20,053 nucleotides of DNA from DATKWS01 sp035529435 (lineage in GTDB: Bacteria > Krumholzibacteriota > Krumholzibacteriia > Krumholzibacteriales > Krumholzibacteriaceae), in NCBI GenBank assembly GCA_035529435.1, contig DATKWS010000063.1:1-20053 (forward strand). The letters run 5' to 3'. Below the pieces are notes generated by a model that saw nothing but the letters and a program-made list of their open reading frames with translations, was not told the origin of the DNA and made no database searches. Shown here one piece after another: positions 6,678-14,315 of this stretch. How positions within the stretch are numbered: the first letter of the stretch is position 1; every line of letters starts with the position of its first letter. Position numbers and translations under genes: made by a program.

Positions 6678-7856
6678 ATGGGATTTCAGATGTTGCGGTA
6701 CATACTGCTGAGGCGAAGGGTCGTACTGTGGGTGACCGTCGTGTTTTTCCTGGCCGGCCTCATCGCCGCGATCCTTACGGGGCGCACCTACGAAACCCGC
6801 GCCCTTCTCATGCCTCCGCTTGAGGAGGGCGGAGAGGGATTGCTCGCCGCCTGGATGGCGCAATTGAACCTGCCGTCCATGGTCGCTCCAATGGCGGCGG
6901 GGAGCGCCACGGCCGCGATACTCATTGATATTCTGAAGAGCAGGAGCCTCGCCGAGATGATCATCGAATCATTCGATCTCAAGGATCGGTACGAGGTGGA
7001 TACCATGGACGATGCGGTCAGGATGCTCTCCGGCCAGACATCGATCACGGCATCGGTGACGGGGCTCATCACCCTCCGCGTGCGGGACGAGGACCCCGTG
7101 ATGGCTGAGAGAATCGCGCAATTCTACATCTCGGGTCTCGATTCACTGAACAGACGCCTCCAGTTCAGCCGTGCGGAGCAAACGATGAAATTCATCAAAG
7201 GCCAGATTGCACGGTACCAGGTCCGGCTGGCACAGATCCGCGCCGATATCGCGGTATTTCAGCGTGAACACGGGGTGGTCGATATCAAGGAACAGGTCAG
7301 GGGCGCCATCGATGTGGCGGCGGGTCTCAAGGTGAGGACCATCATCGCCGGGATCGAGCTCGATCTCCTGAAGGAATTTGCGAAAGAGAATACGCGCGAA
7401 CTGCAGCGGAAGGAAGCCGAATATAGAAACCTCACCGAGCAGCTGGAAGGGATCATGGAAGGGGGAGCATCGGATGCGGTCTTCGTGCCCCTCAGGAAGC
7501 TTCCCGAGCTCAATCAGCAGTATGCTGCCATGCAGCGCGATCTCATGGTGAACGAACGCGTTCACTCCTTTCTCAGGGAACGGTACGAGGAGAGCGGGAT
7601 CGATCGGGCGCGAACGACGCCGACCGTCCAGGTAGTCGATGAACCGAACATCCCGCAGAAACCGGCGGGATTTCCCCGATGGGGCATTGTGCTGATCGTT
7701 ACATTTGTCGGTTTTGCCTGGATCACGGCAATGCTGGCCTGGTGGGGATGGGTGAGCGTGAGACGGCGTACCGGCGATGAGGCCCGGGCATTTGACGAGG
7801 TTGTTTCCATCACGCAGGGCGATCTCGACAGGCTCCGCAAGTTTTTCCGCTTATAG
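6678..7856 (+). CDS. Wzz/GumC-like polysaccharide co-polymerase (chain-length determinant)
   Basis: A protein of 392 residues starting at ATG 6678, five bases after GGGGGAG. The architecture is that of polysaccharide co-polymerases: an N-terminal transmembrane helix (about residues 15-34), a large periplasmic part with helices and heptad-like segments (about 180-320, RAEQTMKFIKGQIARYQVRL and ELQRKEAEYRNLTEQLEG regions), and a second transmembrane helix (335-359). The latter is preceded by the diagnostic proline-rich VVDEPNIPQKPAGFPRW. The family sets chain length in O-antigen, capsule or exopolysaccharide export. There is no fused tyrosine kinase; the cytoplasmic tail is only about 33 residues. 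It is monocistronic here, with no polymerase or flippase beside it. The two glycosyltransferases at 14399-16832 may serve the same polymer, which is inference. Confidence 0.87.
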   Translation: MGFQMLRYILLRRRVVLWVTVVFFLAGLIAAILTGRTYETRALLMPPLEEGGEGLLAAWMAQLNLPSMVAPMAAGSATAAILIDILKSRSLAEMIIESFDLKDRYEVDTMDDAVRMLSGQTSITASVTGLITLRVRDEDPVMAERIAQFYISGLDSLNRRLQFSRAEQTMKFIKGQIARYQVRLAQIRADIAVFQREHGVVDIKEQVRGAIDVAAGLKVRTIIAGIELDLLKEFAKENTRELQRKEAEYRNLTEQLEGIMEGGASDAVFVPLRKLPELNQQYAAMQRDLMVNERVHSFLRERYEESGIDRARTTPTVQVVDEPNIPQKPAGFPRWGIVLIVTFVGFAWITAMLAWWGWVSVRRRTGDEARAFDEVVSITQGDLDRLRKFFRL

Positions 7857-7882
7857 CGTCCGTGCGTACCGTCGGGCGGCGG

Positions 7883-8632
7883 TTACCGCTCCCCGCCCCG
7901 CTCGGCCGTGACCGTCTCGACGAGGTGCGGCAGGATTTCCCCCGATTTTCCCTCGAGAAAGATATCGACGAAATAGGTCGCCGCGGAGGGCGCGACATTC
8001 ACCTCGATCAAACGCGCTCCGGCGTTCTTGGCCACGCTCGGCAGCATCGCCGCGGGTTGCACGAGGCATGACGTTCCGATCAGCATGAATACGTCACACC
8101 GTCCCGCTTCCTCGAATGCACGGGCGAGTGCCTCCTCGGGGAGTGCTTCCCCGAACCAGACGAGATCGGGACGTATCAGGGAGCCGCAATGGCACAGGGG
8201 CGGCGAATCGCCCCAGCCGGGGTCGAAATCGGCCGGATGGGAATGAGCGAGGCAGCGGTACCGCTCGATATTGCCGTGGAGCTCGATGACATCCGTGCTG
8301 CCCGCCCGCCGGTGGAGATTATCCACATTCTGCGTGATCAGAACGAAATGGGGAAGGAGGCGCTCGAGATCGGCAAGAGCGGTATGGCCGCGATTCGGCG
8401 CCTTCTCGCGGGCGGTGAGCAGTCTCTCCCGGTACCAGCGCCATACCAGCCCGGGATCGCGGAGAAATCCCTCCCGCGTGGCGAGTTCCTCGGGGCGGTA
8501 GCGGTTCCAGAGGCCGTCCGCTTCACGGAATGTCGGAATTCCACTCTCACGCGAGATACCCGATCCGGTCGAGACGACCGTTCTGCCTGACCGGTTCAAT
8601 ATCCGCGCGGCGGCCTTGATTTTCTGATCCAT
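7883..8632 (-). CDS. cobB: Sir2-family NAD-dependent protein deacylase (sirtuin, class III-like)
   Basis: A 249-residue sirtuin. It would remove acyl groups from protein lysines using NAD. NAD-binding motifs are GSGISRESGIPTFR (23-36), TQNVDNLH (100-107) with catalytic His119 in ELHGN, then RPDLVWFGE (154-162), IGTSCLVQPAA and EVNV. Tyr67 and Arg70 form the Y-x-x-R pair that in SIRT5 and E. coli CobB recognises negatively charged acyl groups such as succinyl or malonyl, so desuccinylase activity is plausible. The zinc module is unusual: instead of two C-x-x-C pairs it shows Cys127-x-x-His130 and Cys147-x-Cys149. The start at ATG 8632 has only a weak GAAGAG site. It converges with the chain-length gene, 26 bases between stops. 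The cobB symbol reflects family membership only. Confidence 0.9.
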   Translation of the reverse strand: MDQKIKAAARILNRSGRTVVSTGSGISRESGIPTFREADGLWNRYRPEELATREGFLRDPGLVWRWYRERLLTAREKAPNRGHTALADLERLLPHFVLITQNVDNLHRRAGSTDVIELHGNIERYRCLAHSHPADFDPGWGDSPPLCHCGSLIRPDLVWFGEALPEEALARAFEEAGRCDVFMLIGTSCLVQPAAMLPSVAKNAGARLIEVNVAPSAATYFVDIFLEGKSGEILPHLVETVTAERGGER

Positions 8633-8703
8633 CGTGTTCTCTTCATTTTAGAGAGTAGACATACCGCTCATTATCCGCACGGCAGTGCAGATATCCCCGT
8701 TCA

Positions 8704-8732
8704 ATGGTAGGACAATGCGGGATCGAGGTCAA
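8704..8732 (-). promoter_or_regulatory. Candidate promoter for the sirtuin gene
   Basis: On the minus strand, TTGACC (8732-8727), a 17-base spacer and TACCAT (8709-8704) form a fair sigma70-like pair about 70 bases upstream of ATG 8632. The -10 matches at four of six positions. Confidence 0.33.
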
Positions 8733-8837
8733 TCAATAGTGCGGATACGCCGATCGCGTTTGGAATGACCCTTGCAAGGCGGCTAGCGGGAAAATGCGCC
8801 TGGACGCCGTGTACCGGCATTGTGAGGAAACCGCTTC

Positions 8838-10349
8838 GTGAGAAAGCACCTGCGAACGATAATGCTGTATGTGCCGCTTCTCATCGTATTGATGTGGACC
8901 AGCCTCGGTCTCGTCGAGAGGGCCTGGCCCGTGACGGATCCATTCGTCAGGTATCATCTCTCCTACCGGGACAGGAAGCTCGATGTCGTCACCGTTTCCG
9001 TGACGGTCTTCGGGGCAGGCGGCGATCGGATTGCTTTTTACGTGCCCGATGCCGGCGGCAGGCCGCCGGAACCGATTTGTCTGACGGCGGTCACGCATGA
9101 GGGGGACACGCTCGGGGTGAAACGGGGGGATGGGCGGTGGGTCGTATCGCACGGGGGCCGGGATTTCAACGTCAACTACGATCTGACGCTGACCGTCGCG
9201 GACCGGTACCGGCCTGAGATCGACAACATGTTGACCCTGCTCGACGGGGACCGGTACCGTATCATCGGCAGGGATGTATTCATCATTCCCGAGTGCACCG
9301 TTGCCCGGGGCGTTGTGATCGATATGGAACTGGGGCCGCCGGGGTCGCAGCGGTCGGCATGGCCCTCAAACGGCGGGCGGATCGTCGTCCCGGCGATCGA
9401 GACTGTTCCCCTGACCGTTGCCGTATCGGGCGACTATCGATTCATGCGGACCACGGTGGGCGGGACCGAGGTGAAGTTTTCGATCGCCGGCGAATGGCTG
9501 TTCTCGGACCGTGAATTGTTCGATCTCGTGTGCAGGATCGTGTCGCACGAGATATCACTGTTCGGTTCCTCCCCCCATGACAGTTACCTCTTTGTCTGCG
9601 ATCGCAATCCGGTGAAGAGTCACGACACGTTCGGGAACTTCGGCGTCCATTTCTCGCGGAACATGATTCTGCTCCTCGATCCGCGGCTCGATCGGAGCGA
9701 TCTGTTCGATACGCCCGTGTCGATCATCGCCCACGAATTCTTTCACAACTGGAACGGTGATGCGATCAGGCCCGCTTCCGATGAACTGCTCTGGTTCACC
9801 GAGGGCGTGACCGTCTACTATTCCTATCGGATTCTGCTCGACCTCAGCGTGATCGCGCCGGTTCAGTACGAGGCGAGGCGCGCGTACATCGCCTCGCGCT
9901 ATCGCGATAATCCCTACCGCACGGACGTCGCGATCGCTTCGGCCGCCAACAGCGATCTCACCGATCGTGACATGGTGAATCTCCTCTACAACGGTGGATT
10001 TCTCGCGGCGGAGGCCCTGGACCTGCATCTCGCCGGGCTGACCGGCGGGAGTGTCCGCCTGATCGATGTGCTGCGAAGCCTCTACCATGACGGAATCGAC
10101 GGTGGTCTCGACGAGGCGGCGCTCTGCGAGGCGATCAGGCGGGTGGGGGGCGTCGATCTGTCCTTGTTCCTCCACGGGCTTGTGCACGAGCCGGCACCGG
10201 AGGTACTCTCGGAGGCGGCGCAGCAGGTGGGTTGCGGATCATCGCCGCCTACCCCTTCCGGGCCGACCCTGCAACTCGCGCCGGGGAACGCGTCGCCGGC
10301 AGAGCACGGGTGGTCGCCGGAACTCCGGCGCACGGCATCGTCGTTGTAG
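8838..10349 (+). CDS. M61-like gluzincin metallopeptidase, membrane-anchored or exported
   Basis: A protein of 503 residues starting at GTG 8838 with GAGG about ten bases upstream; ATG 8862 is a weaker alternative that would remove the basic RKHLR head. An N-terminal hydrophobic segment (about 8-25) acts as signal peptide or anchor. The zinc site is complete: His299-Glu300-x-x-His303 in IIAHEFFHNWN, and Glu322 in WFTEGVTVYY. The HNWN-x-x-x-IRP spacing and the LWFTEG block are characteristic of peptidase family M61 (glycyl aminopeptidase-like), related to M1. An N-terminal beta-sandwich precedes it. M61 proteins commonly carry a PDZ domain after the catalytic part; here the C-terminus ends in a low-complexity Pro/Ser/Gly tail with no PDZ motif visible. 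It probably acts in the periplasm on peptides; the substrate is unknown. It is transcribed divergently from the sirtuin gene. Confidence 0.85.
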   Translation: MRKHLRTIMLYVPLLIVLMWTSLGLVERAWPVTDPFVRYHLSYRDRKLDVVTVSVTVFGAGGDRIAFYVPDAGGRPPEPICLTAVTHEGDTLGVKRGDGRWVVSHGGRDFNVNYDLTLTVADRYRPEIDNMLTLLDGDRYRIIGRDVFIIPECTVARGVVIDMELGPPGSQRSAWPSNGGRIVVPAIETVPLTVAVSGDYRFMRTTVGGTEVKFSIAGEWLFSDRELFDLVCRIVSHEISLFGSSPHDSYLFVCDRNPVKSHDTFGNFGVHFSRNMILLLDPRLDRSDLFDTPVSIIAHEFFHNWNGDAIRPASDELLWFTEGVTVYYSYRILLDLSVIAPVQYEARRAYIASRYRDNPYRTDVAIASAANSDLTDRDMVNLLYNGGFLAAEALDLHLAGLTGGSVRLIDVLRSLYHDGIDGGLDEAALCEAIRRVGGVDLSLFLHGLVHEPAPEVLSEAAQQVGCGSSPPTPSGPTLQLAPGNASPAEHGWSPELRRTASSL

Positions 10350-10393
10350 CCGTACGGGCCGCCGCCGGTTCTCGGTAAACCGTCGGTATCCTC

Positions 10394-10420
10394 TTGCACT
10401 GTTCTCCCTCCTGGTATACA
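10394..10420 (+). promoter_or_regulatory. Candidate extended -10 promoter for the propeller gene
   Basis: TTGCAC (10394-10399) and TGG-TATACA (-10 at 10415-10420, extended by TGG at 10412-10414) are separated by 15 bases. The spacing is short, but the extended -10 is strong. The start would be near 10427, about 30 bases before the start codon. Confidence 0.42.
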
Positions 10421-10457
10421 GTTTCCGGGGCCGTGGCTTGATGGGCGATGGTCATTG

Positions 10458-12491
10458 ATGATGGGTGCGCGCATGCGAACGATGCTGAATATACGGTGCT
10501 GTTGTCTGAGCCTGATCGTGGCCGTTTGCTGGGCGTTCCCGGGCTCCGCGCAGGAGACCGAACAGGTCGGGCAATCCGAGGAACGGGGCGGCTGGATCAA
10601 ATCCGGCAGGACCGTTTCCTTGCCTCCGGGGCTGGTGAAGGGCGGCAGGATGCCGGAGGGCGATCTCACCCGGTTCAGCCCGGCGTTACAGCTCCGGTCG
10701 CTTTTCTTTACGGACGATACGCTCTGGATCGGAACGGAGGGAGGCCTGCTCGCATATGTTCCGGAAGCCGATACGACACTCGAGATAGAGGGGCCGCTGT
10801 GCGGGGCGATAGCGAGTATCACGCTGGATGACGACGGAGCGCTCTGGGTGGGAGGCAGTGACGGCATCAGCGTGCGGAGCGACGGCCTGTGGCTCCACTA
10901 CGGCGCCCGGCAGCATAGAATCTTCTCGCGCGTAACCGAACTCGTCCAGGGCGAGGGCCGTGTCTGGGTGGGAACGTACGGGTCGGGGTGCGGCTATGTA
11001 ACGGCGGACTCGATTCGGTCTTTTTCGACTGTTGATTCATTGTTGGACGACCGCGTCACGGCGATCGTCGAGGAAGGCCCGAACGTCATCTGGTTCGGCA
11101 CGGCAAGCGGCCTCTGCATGAGCGATACGCTCCATTGGGAATCGATGCGATACGGCCACCGCATTCCGATCGGGTCGATCGCCGATTGTATTTTCAACGA
11201 GGCGAAGGATCTCTTTCTCGCGGTGACGCGTCAGGGAGTCGTATGGTACAGCCTCGGAAGGGTTCGGGTGTTCGGTCCTCGCGATGGACTTCCCGGCCGG
11301 GAGATCAATGCGTTCAGCCTCGATCCGACGGGACGGGTATGGGCGGCCGGCAAGGGTGGGGTAAGCGTGTACGACGGTTCGGGATGGATTCCCCTTCGCC
11401 TGTCCGGTCGGCCCCTCACCGGGTACCGGTTTCTTTCCGCGTGCCACGATCTCGAGGGTAGATGCTATCTCGGTACCGACAGTGGCGTTCTGCTCGTCCA
11501 TTCACGGGAGAGCGAACGGGAGATCCGTATTCCACAACGTTTCCCCGATCAACAGGTTACGGAGATTCACCGGTTCGGGGAGGACATCTGGTTTTTAACC
11601 GGCCGGCGGATTTACGTGATGCGGCACGGCCTCCAGGAAATCGCCCCGCCTGGCGAGTGGCTCCGTGGCGAGATGGCGGACTTCGTCGTCGACAACCTCG
11701 GGGGGATTTGGGTGGCGACCCGTTTCGGCGTTCTCCATCATGCCGGCGGGGAATGGGAGATCTTTGACCGGCGGCAGGGATTGCCGACCGAGCACTTCGT
11801 CGCGGCGGCCCTTTCGAATGACGGCGATCTGTGGTTCGGCACGTTCAATGCCGGGGTTCTGCGCCTTTCCAAGGAGGGATGGATCCACTATACGGAGGCG
11901 GCAGGCCTGCCGGACGATCGGATCGATGATATCCTGGTCGACGGCGGCGGGACACCGTGGGTTATTACGGGTGAGGGTGAAATAGCCCGTTTCAGGGAGA
12001 ATTCATGGGAGCATGTCGCACTGCCGCGGTGGGAAGAAACGGATCCCGATACGACCGGCGGCGCGCGTGATTCCACCAGCACACTCGATCCGGCCATACG
12101 GTTCCTCACGGCCGGCGGCGAGCGGCGGTTCGACGGCGTACCGTTCCCGCAGCTGCGGATGGGCCTTGACGGGGCCGGGCGATGCATCGCCGCGATGCGT
12201 GGCGGTATTTACCAGTTTGCCGGGTCAGGCTGGCGGATGATCAGCGCGCCGGATTGGGAACGTGGAATCGAGCCGACAGCCGTCACGGTGGCGAGCAACG
12301 GAAGCGTGTGGCTGGGGACGGCGCGGAACGGCGTTTATGTCCGCGAGCGGAGCGGGTGGTTGCATATCGGTACGCTCCAGGGTCTCACAGACAACCACAT
12401 TCTCTCGATAGCAGAGGATGTAAACGGAAACATCTGGATCGGAACCAAGTACGGTGGTCTCAATCGCTTCAAGCCCGAAACGACGTTCTAG
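10458..12491 (+). CDS. Exported beta-propeller protein with two-component-regulator-type repeats
   Basis: About 677 residues. A signal peptide (MLNIRCCCLSLIVAVCWAFPGSAQ) is followed by about a dozen repeats with the core (L/V)W(I/V/F)GT.xGG(V/L), for example LWIGTEGGLLAY, LWVGGSDGISV, VWVGTYGSGCGY, IWFGTASGLCM, LWFGTFNAGVLRL, VWLGTARNGVYV and the final IWIGTKYGGLNRF. These are Reg_prop repeats, which form the periplasmic sensor propellers of hybrid histidine kinases. Here the protein stops after the propeller, with no Y_Y_Y domain, transmembrane helix or kinase. It could be a stand-alone periplasmic sensor or binding protein, or a partner of a distant kinase. Start choice is uncertain: ATG 10458, 10461 and 10473 are all in frame and none has a good ribosome site. 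It converges with the lyase-like gene, 22 bases apart. Confidence 0.83.
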   Translation: MMGARMRTMLNIRCCCLSLIVAVCWAFPGSAQETEQVGQSEERGGWIKSGRTVSLPPGLVKGGRMPEGDLTRFSPALQLRSLFFTDDTLWIGTEGGLLAYVPEADTTLEIEGPLCGAIASITLDDDGALWVGGSDGISVRSDGLWLHYGARQHRIFSRVTELVQGEGRVWVGTYGSGCGYVTADSIRSFSTVDSLLDDRVTAIVEEGPNVIWFGTASGLCMSDTLHWESMRYGHRIPIGSIADCIFNEAKDLFLAVTRQGVVWYSLGRVRVFGPRDGLPGREINAFSLDPTGRVWAAGKGGVSVYDGSGWIPLRLSGRPLTGYRFLSACHDLEGRCYLGTDSGVLLVHSRESEREIRIPQRFPDQQVTEIHRFGEDIWFLTGRRIYVMRHGLQEIAPPGEWLRGEMADFVVDNLGGIWVATRFGVLHHAGGEWEIFDRRQGLPTEHFVAAALSNDGDLWFGTFNAGVLRLSKEGWIHYTEAAGLPDDRIDDILVDGGGTPWVITGEGEIARFRENSWEHVALPRWEETDPDTTGGARDSTSTLDPAIRFLTAGGERRFDGVPFPQLRMGLDGAGRCIAAMRGGIYQFAGSGWRMISAPDWERGIEPTAVTVASNGSVWLGTARNGVYVRERSGWLHIGTLQGLTDNHILSIAEDVNGNIWIGTKYGGLNRFKPETTF

Positions 12492-12513
12492 CCGGGACGG
12501 GGAACTCCACTCT

Positions 12514-14049
12514 TCACCGTTGCATATCGCCCAGTCCGATCGGCCCCACGGCACGCTCGACCGCTCTGATGACCGATCCATCCTCCACGAGTTGCGTAAC
12601 TTGTTGTATATCCGGATAGAGCGGGCGATCGTTATCGAGGTGGGAAACCACCGATCTGATCGTACGGTGAGCGGCTCGAGTTCCCCTCCCGGGCCTGAGC
12701 GGCTTGCGAAAATCGATCGCCTGGGCGGCACAGAGCATCTCGATCGCGATGACGGTGGCGGTATTGGAGATGATCCTCCGCAGCTTGCCGACCGAGAGGG
12801 GCCCCATGCTCAGATGATCCTCACGATCCGCGGAGATGCTGATCGAATCGACGACACCGGGGTGCGTGAGGATCTTGTGCTCGCTTACGAGGGCGGCGGC
12901 GGTTTGCTGCGCCGAGGCCAGTCCCGTGATGAGACCCTCACCCTCGACGAGAAAACCGGGGAGACCGCTGAGCGCGGGATTGAGAAGACGGTTTATGTGA
13001 CGCTCGCTGAGGCTCGCCACCTCCGCCATGGCGATGGCGAGAAAGTCCGCCGCCATGGCGATCGGCTGCCCGTGCGCGTGCCCGCCGGACGGGCAGGTCT
13101 TATCGCCGGCGAAGAAGAGATGCTCGTCAGTTACGGCGTTCATTTCTATCTGCGCCTGCCGGTTGACGTACGTGAGGGCGTCGAGCGATGGTCCCAGAAT
13201 CTGTGGGGAGCACTGGAGACTGAATGCATCGGGCACGCCCCCCGTCTCGCGCTCGCCGATCGTCGATTGGTCGGCCATGCGTTTGATATTTTCGGCCACC
13301 GCGCCTTGCCCCGGATGGGGCCGCAGCTCATGGATGAGTGGTGCGAGGACGCCGCGTGAAATTCGAAGCACATCGATGGTCATCGCGGAGGCAACCATTG
13401 CATTCCGCAGTAGATTCCGCGCGTCATAGCAGCCGAGCGCAAGTCCGCCCGTCATGACGTAGGTACCGTTGATCAGGTTCAAACCTTCCATATGGTTCAG
13501 CGTGATACTGTCCAGTCCCGCTTTTTTGAGGGCGAGCGCGCTTGGCAGCAGCTCATCGCGATAGTAGGCTTCGCCGCTTCCCATCAGTACCTCCGCGACC
13601 TGCGCCATACTGCCCGTCGTACCCACCGGCCCCTTTTCGTGCATGAGGGGAGTGATGCCGCGATTCAACAGCTCGACGAGGGTATCGACCAGTTCCAGGC
13701 CGGCGCCTCCGTATCCCCTGGCGAACGTATTGACGCGGCAGAGGATGGATGCACGCACGACCTCCTCGGGGCAGTGGCTGCCCGTGCCGGCAATGTGGGC
13801 GTGGATGACCCGCGTTTCCAGCTCCCGCTCCGATCCCGCCGGCTGCGTGCATTCACCGCCGTCTCCGCGCTGCACGGCCGCCCCGGACGCGCATTCCCCG
13901 CGCCGGATGAGGGTGTCGTACCATTTCCTGCATTGCCGAACGGCACGTTTTGCGCCGCTGGAAAGGACGACCTTCGCCCCGTCGCATGCGACGCGATGGA
14001 CCTTCTCGATCGTCAGGCTGTTACCATCGATCACGACCCTTTTTGCCAT
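12514..14049 (-). CDS. Histidine/aromatic ammonia-lyase homologue with altered active site
   Basis: A protein of 511 residues with full HutH/PAL-type architecture and length. It starts at ATG 14049, five bases after AGGGAGG. Conserved landmarks in order are HIAGTG (His85), GLNLINGT (Asn194), DAFSLQCSPQ (274-283), EMNAVTD, SGGHAHGQP (321-329), SGLPGFLVE, AALVSEHKILTHP and ADREDHLSM (Glu410). Compared from memory with Pseudomonas HutH, the YGxNTGFG block is replaced in frame (catalytic Tyr to Ser55, with identical spacing of 30 residues to His85). The MIO-forming Ala-Ser-Gly is Thr144-Thr145-Gly146, with about three residues missing just after it. The catalytic Tyr280 is Phe276, Arg283 is Gln279 and Phe329 is Ala325. 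Canonical ammonia-lyase activity is therefore doubtful. It may be a pseudoenzyme or use another chemistry. No other hut genes are present. It has its own promoter. Confidence 0.85.
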   Translation of the reverse strand: MAKRVVIDGNSLTIEKVHRVACDGAKVVLSSGAKRAVRQCRKWYDTLIRRGECASGAAVQRGDGGECTQPAGSERELETRVIHAHIAGTGSHCPEEVVRASILCRVNTFARGYGGAGLELVDTLVELLNRGITPLMHEKGPVGTTGSMAQVAEVLMGSGEAYYRDELLPSALALKKAGLDSITLNHMEGLNLINGTYVMTGGLALGCYDARNLLRNAMVASAMTIDVLRISRGVLAPLIHELRPHPGQGAVAENIKRMADQSTIGERETGGVPDAFSLQCSPQILGPSLDALTYVNRQAQIEMNAVTDEHLFFAGDKTCPSGGHAHGQPIAMAADFLAIAMAEVASLSERHINRLLNPALSGLPGFLVEGEGLITGLASAQQTAAALVSEHKILTHPGVVDSISISADREDHLSMGPLSVGKLRRIISNTATVIAIEMLCAAQAIDFRKPLRPGRGTRAAHRTIRSVVSHLDNDRPLYPDIQQVTQLVEDGSVIRAVERAVGPIGLGDMQR

Positions 14050-14082
14050 GCTCGCCTCCCTCTATCTGGCAAAACCATACGC

Positions 14083-14113
14083 TACATATTCAGATTACAT
14101 CTCTTTCTGTCAA
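14083..14113 (-). promoter_or_regulatory. Candidate promoter for the lyase-like gene
   Basis: On the minus strand, a perfect TTGACA (14113-14108) is followed after 19 bases by TATGTA (14088-14083). A start near 14076 would leave a 27-base leader before ATG 14049. Confidence 0.42.
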
Positions 14114-14114
14114 G

Positions 14115-14141
14115 GGTAAAAGACCTCGATCCGTATTTACC
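14115..14141. promoter_or_regulatory. Possible operator dyad between divergent promoters
   Basis: GGTAAA (14115-14120) and TTTACC (14136-14141) are exact inverted half-sites whose starts are 21 bases apart, about two helical turns. They lie just upstream of the lyase-like promoter and 46 bases upstream of the GT2 promoter. No regulator is known; six-base half-sites can arise by chance. Confidence 0.25.
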
Positions 14142-14186
14142 ATAGACCGGTGGCCGGAAAATCCGAAGTGCGTGTGAACTATCTAT

Positions 14187-14215
14187 TTGACAGGGGATGC
14201 ACCGCTTTATATACT
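14187..14215 (+). promoter_or_regulatory. Strong sigma70-type promoter upstream of the GT2 gene
   Basis: TTGACA (14187-14192), exactly 17 bases, then TATACT (14210-14215): eleven of twelve consensus positions with ideal spacing, the best promoter in the window. Transcription would start near 14222, leaving about 177 bases before the GT2 start codon, an unusually long leader for this region. Confidence 0.72.
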
Positions 14216-14221
14216 ATTAGA

Positions 14222-14315
14222 AAAGGAGTCGTATCGGGCAATCGTTACCGTTTTTCATTCACGGTTGGTGAGCTTCATGGGGATGCAGGGAACAGGAAAC
14301 CGGTAACGTTTTTTT
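14222..14315 (+). ncRNA. Structured leader or small RNA of about 94 nt
   Basis: This is the segment between the predicted start of the strong promoter and a hairpin plus T7. The 5' arm can either join the long terminator-like stem (14243-14256 with 14295-14308) or form a shorter local stem (ACCG 14247-14250 with CGGT 14262-14265), the kind of mutually exclusive pairing seen in attenuators. A nine-codon ORF (ATG 14277 to TAA 14304-14306) ends inside the 3' arm. I recognise no known riboswitch class. It could be an attenuated leader for GT2 or an independent sRNA. Confidence 0.45.
14243..14315 (+). terminator. Intrinsic-terminator-like hairpin with seven T inside the GT2 leader
   Basis: CGTTACCG (14243-14250) pairs perfectly with CGGTAACG (14301-14308). 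The stem continues inward after one mismatch for five more pairs (14252-14256 with 14295-14299, one G-U). Seven T (14309-14315) follow immediately. The large loop (about 38 nt) is longer than in a classic terminator. Confidence 0.6.

Noticed and set aside
12454..13359. Plus-strand open frame of about 300 codons opposite the lyase homologue
   Set aside because: The minus-strand frame matches HutH over its whole length; the plus frame shows no motif and overlaps the end of the propeller gene.
13800..13920. Frameshift as an explanation for the missing YGxNTGFG in the lyase homologue
   Set aside because: Neither alternative frame encodes the motif, and the in-frame spacing from Ser55 to His85 equals the canonical 30 residues, so this is substitution rather than an indel.
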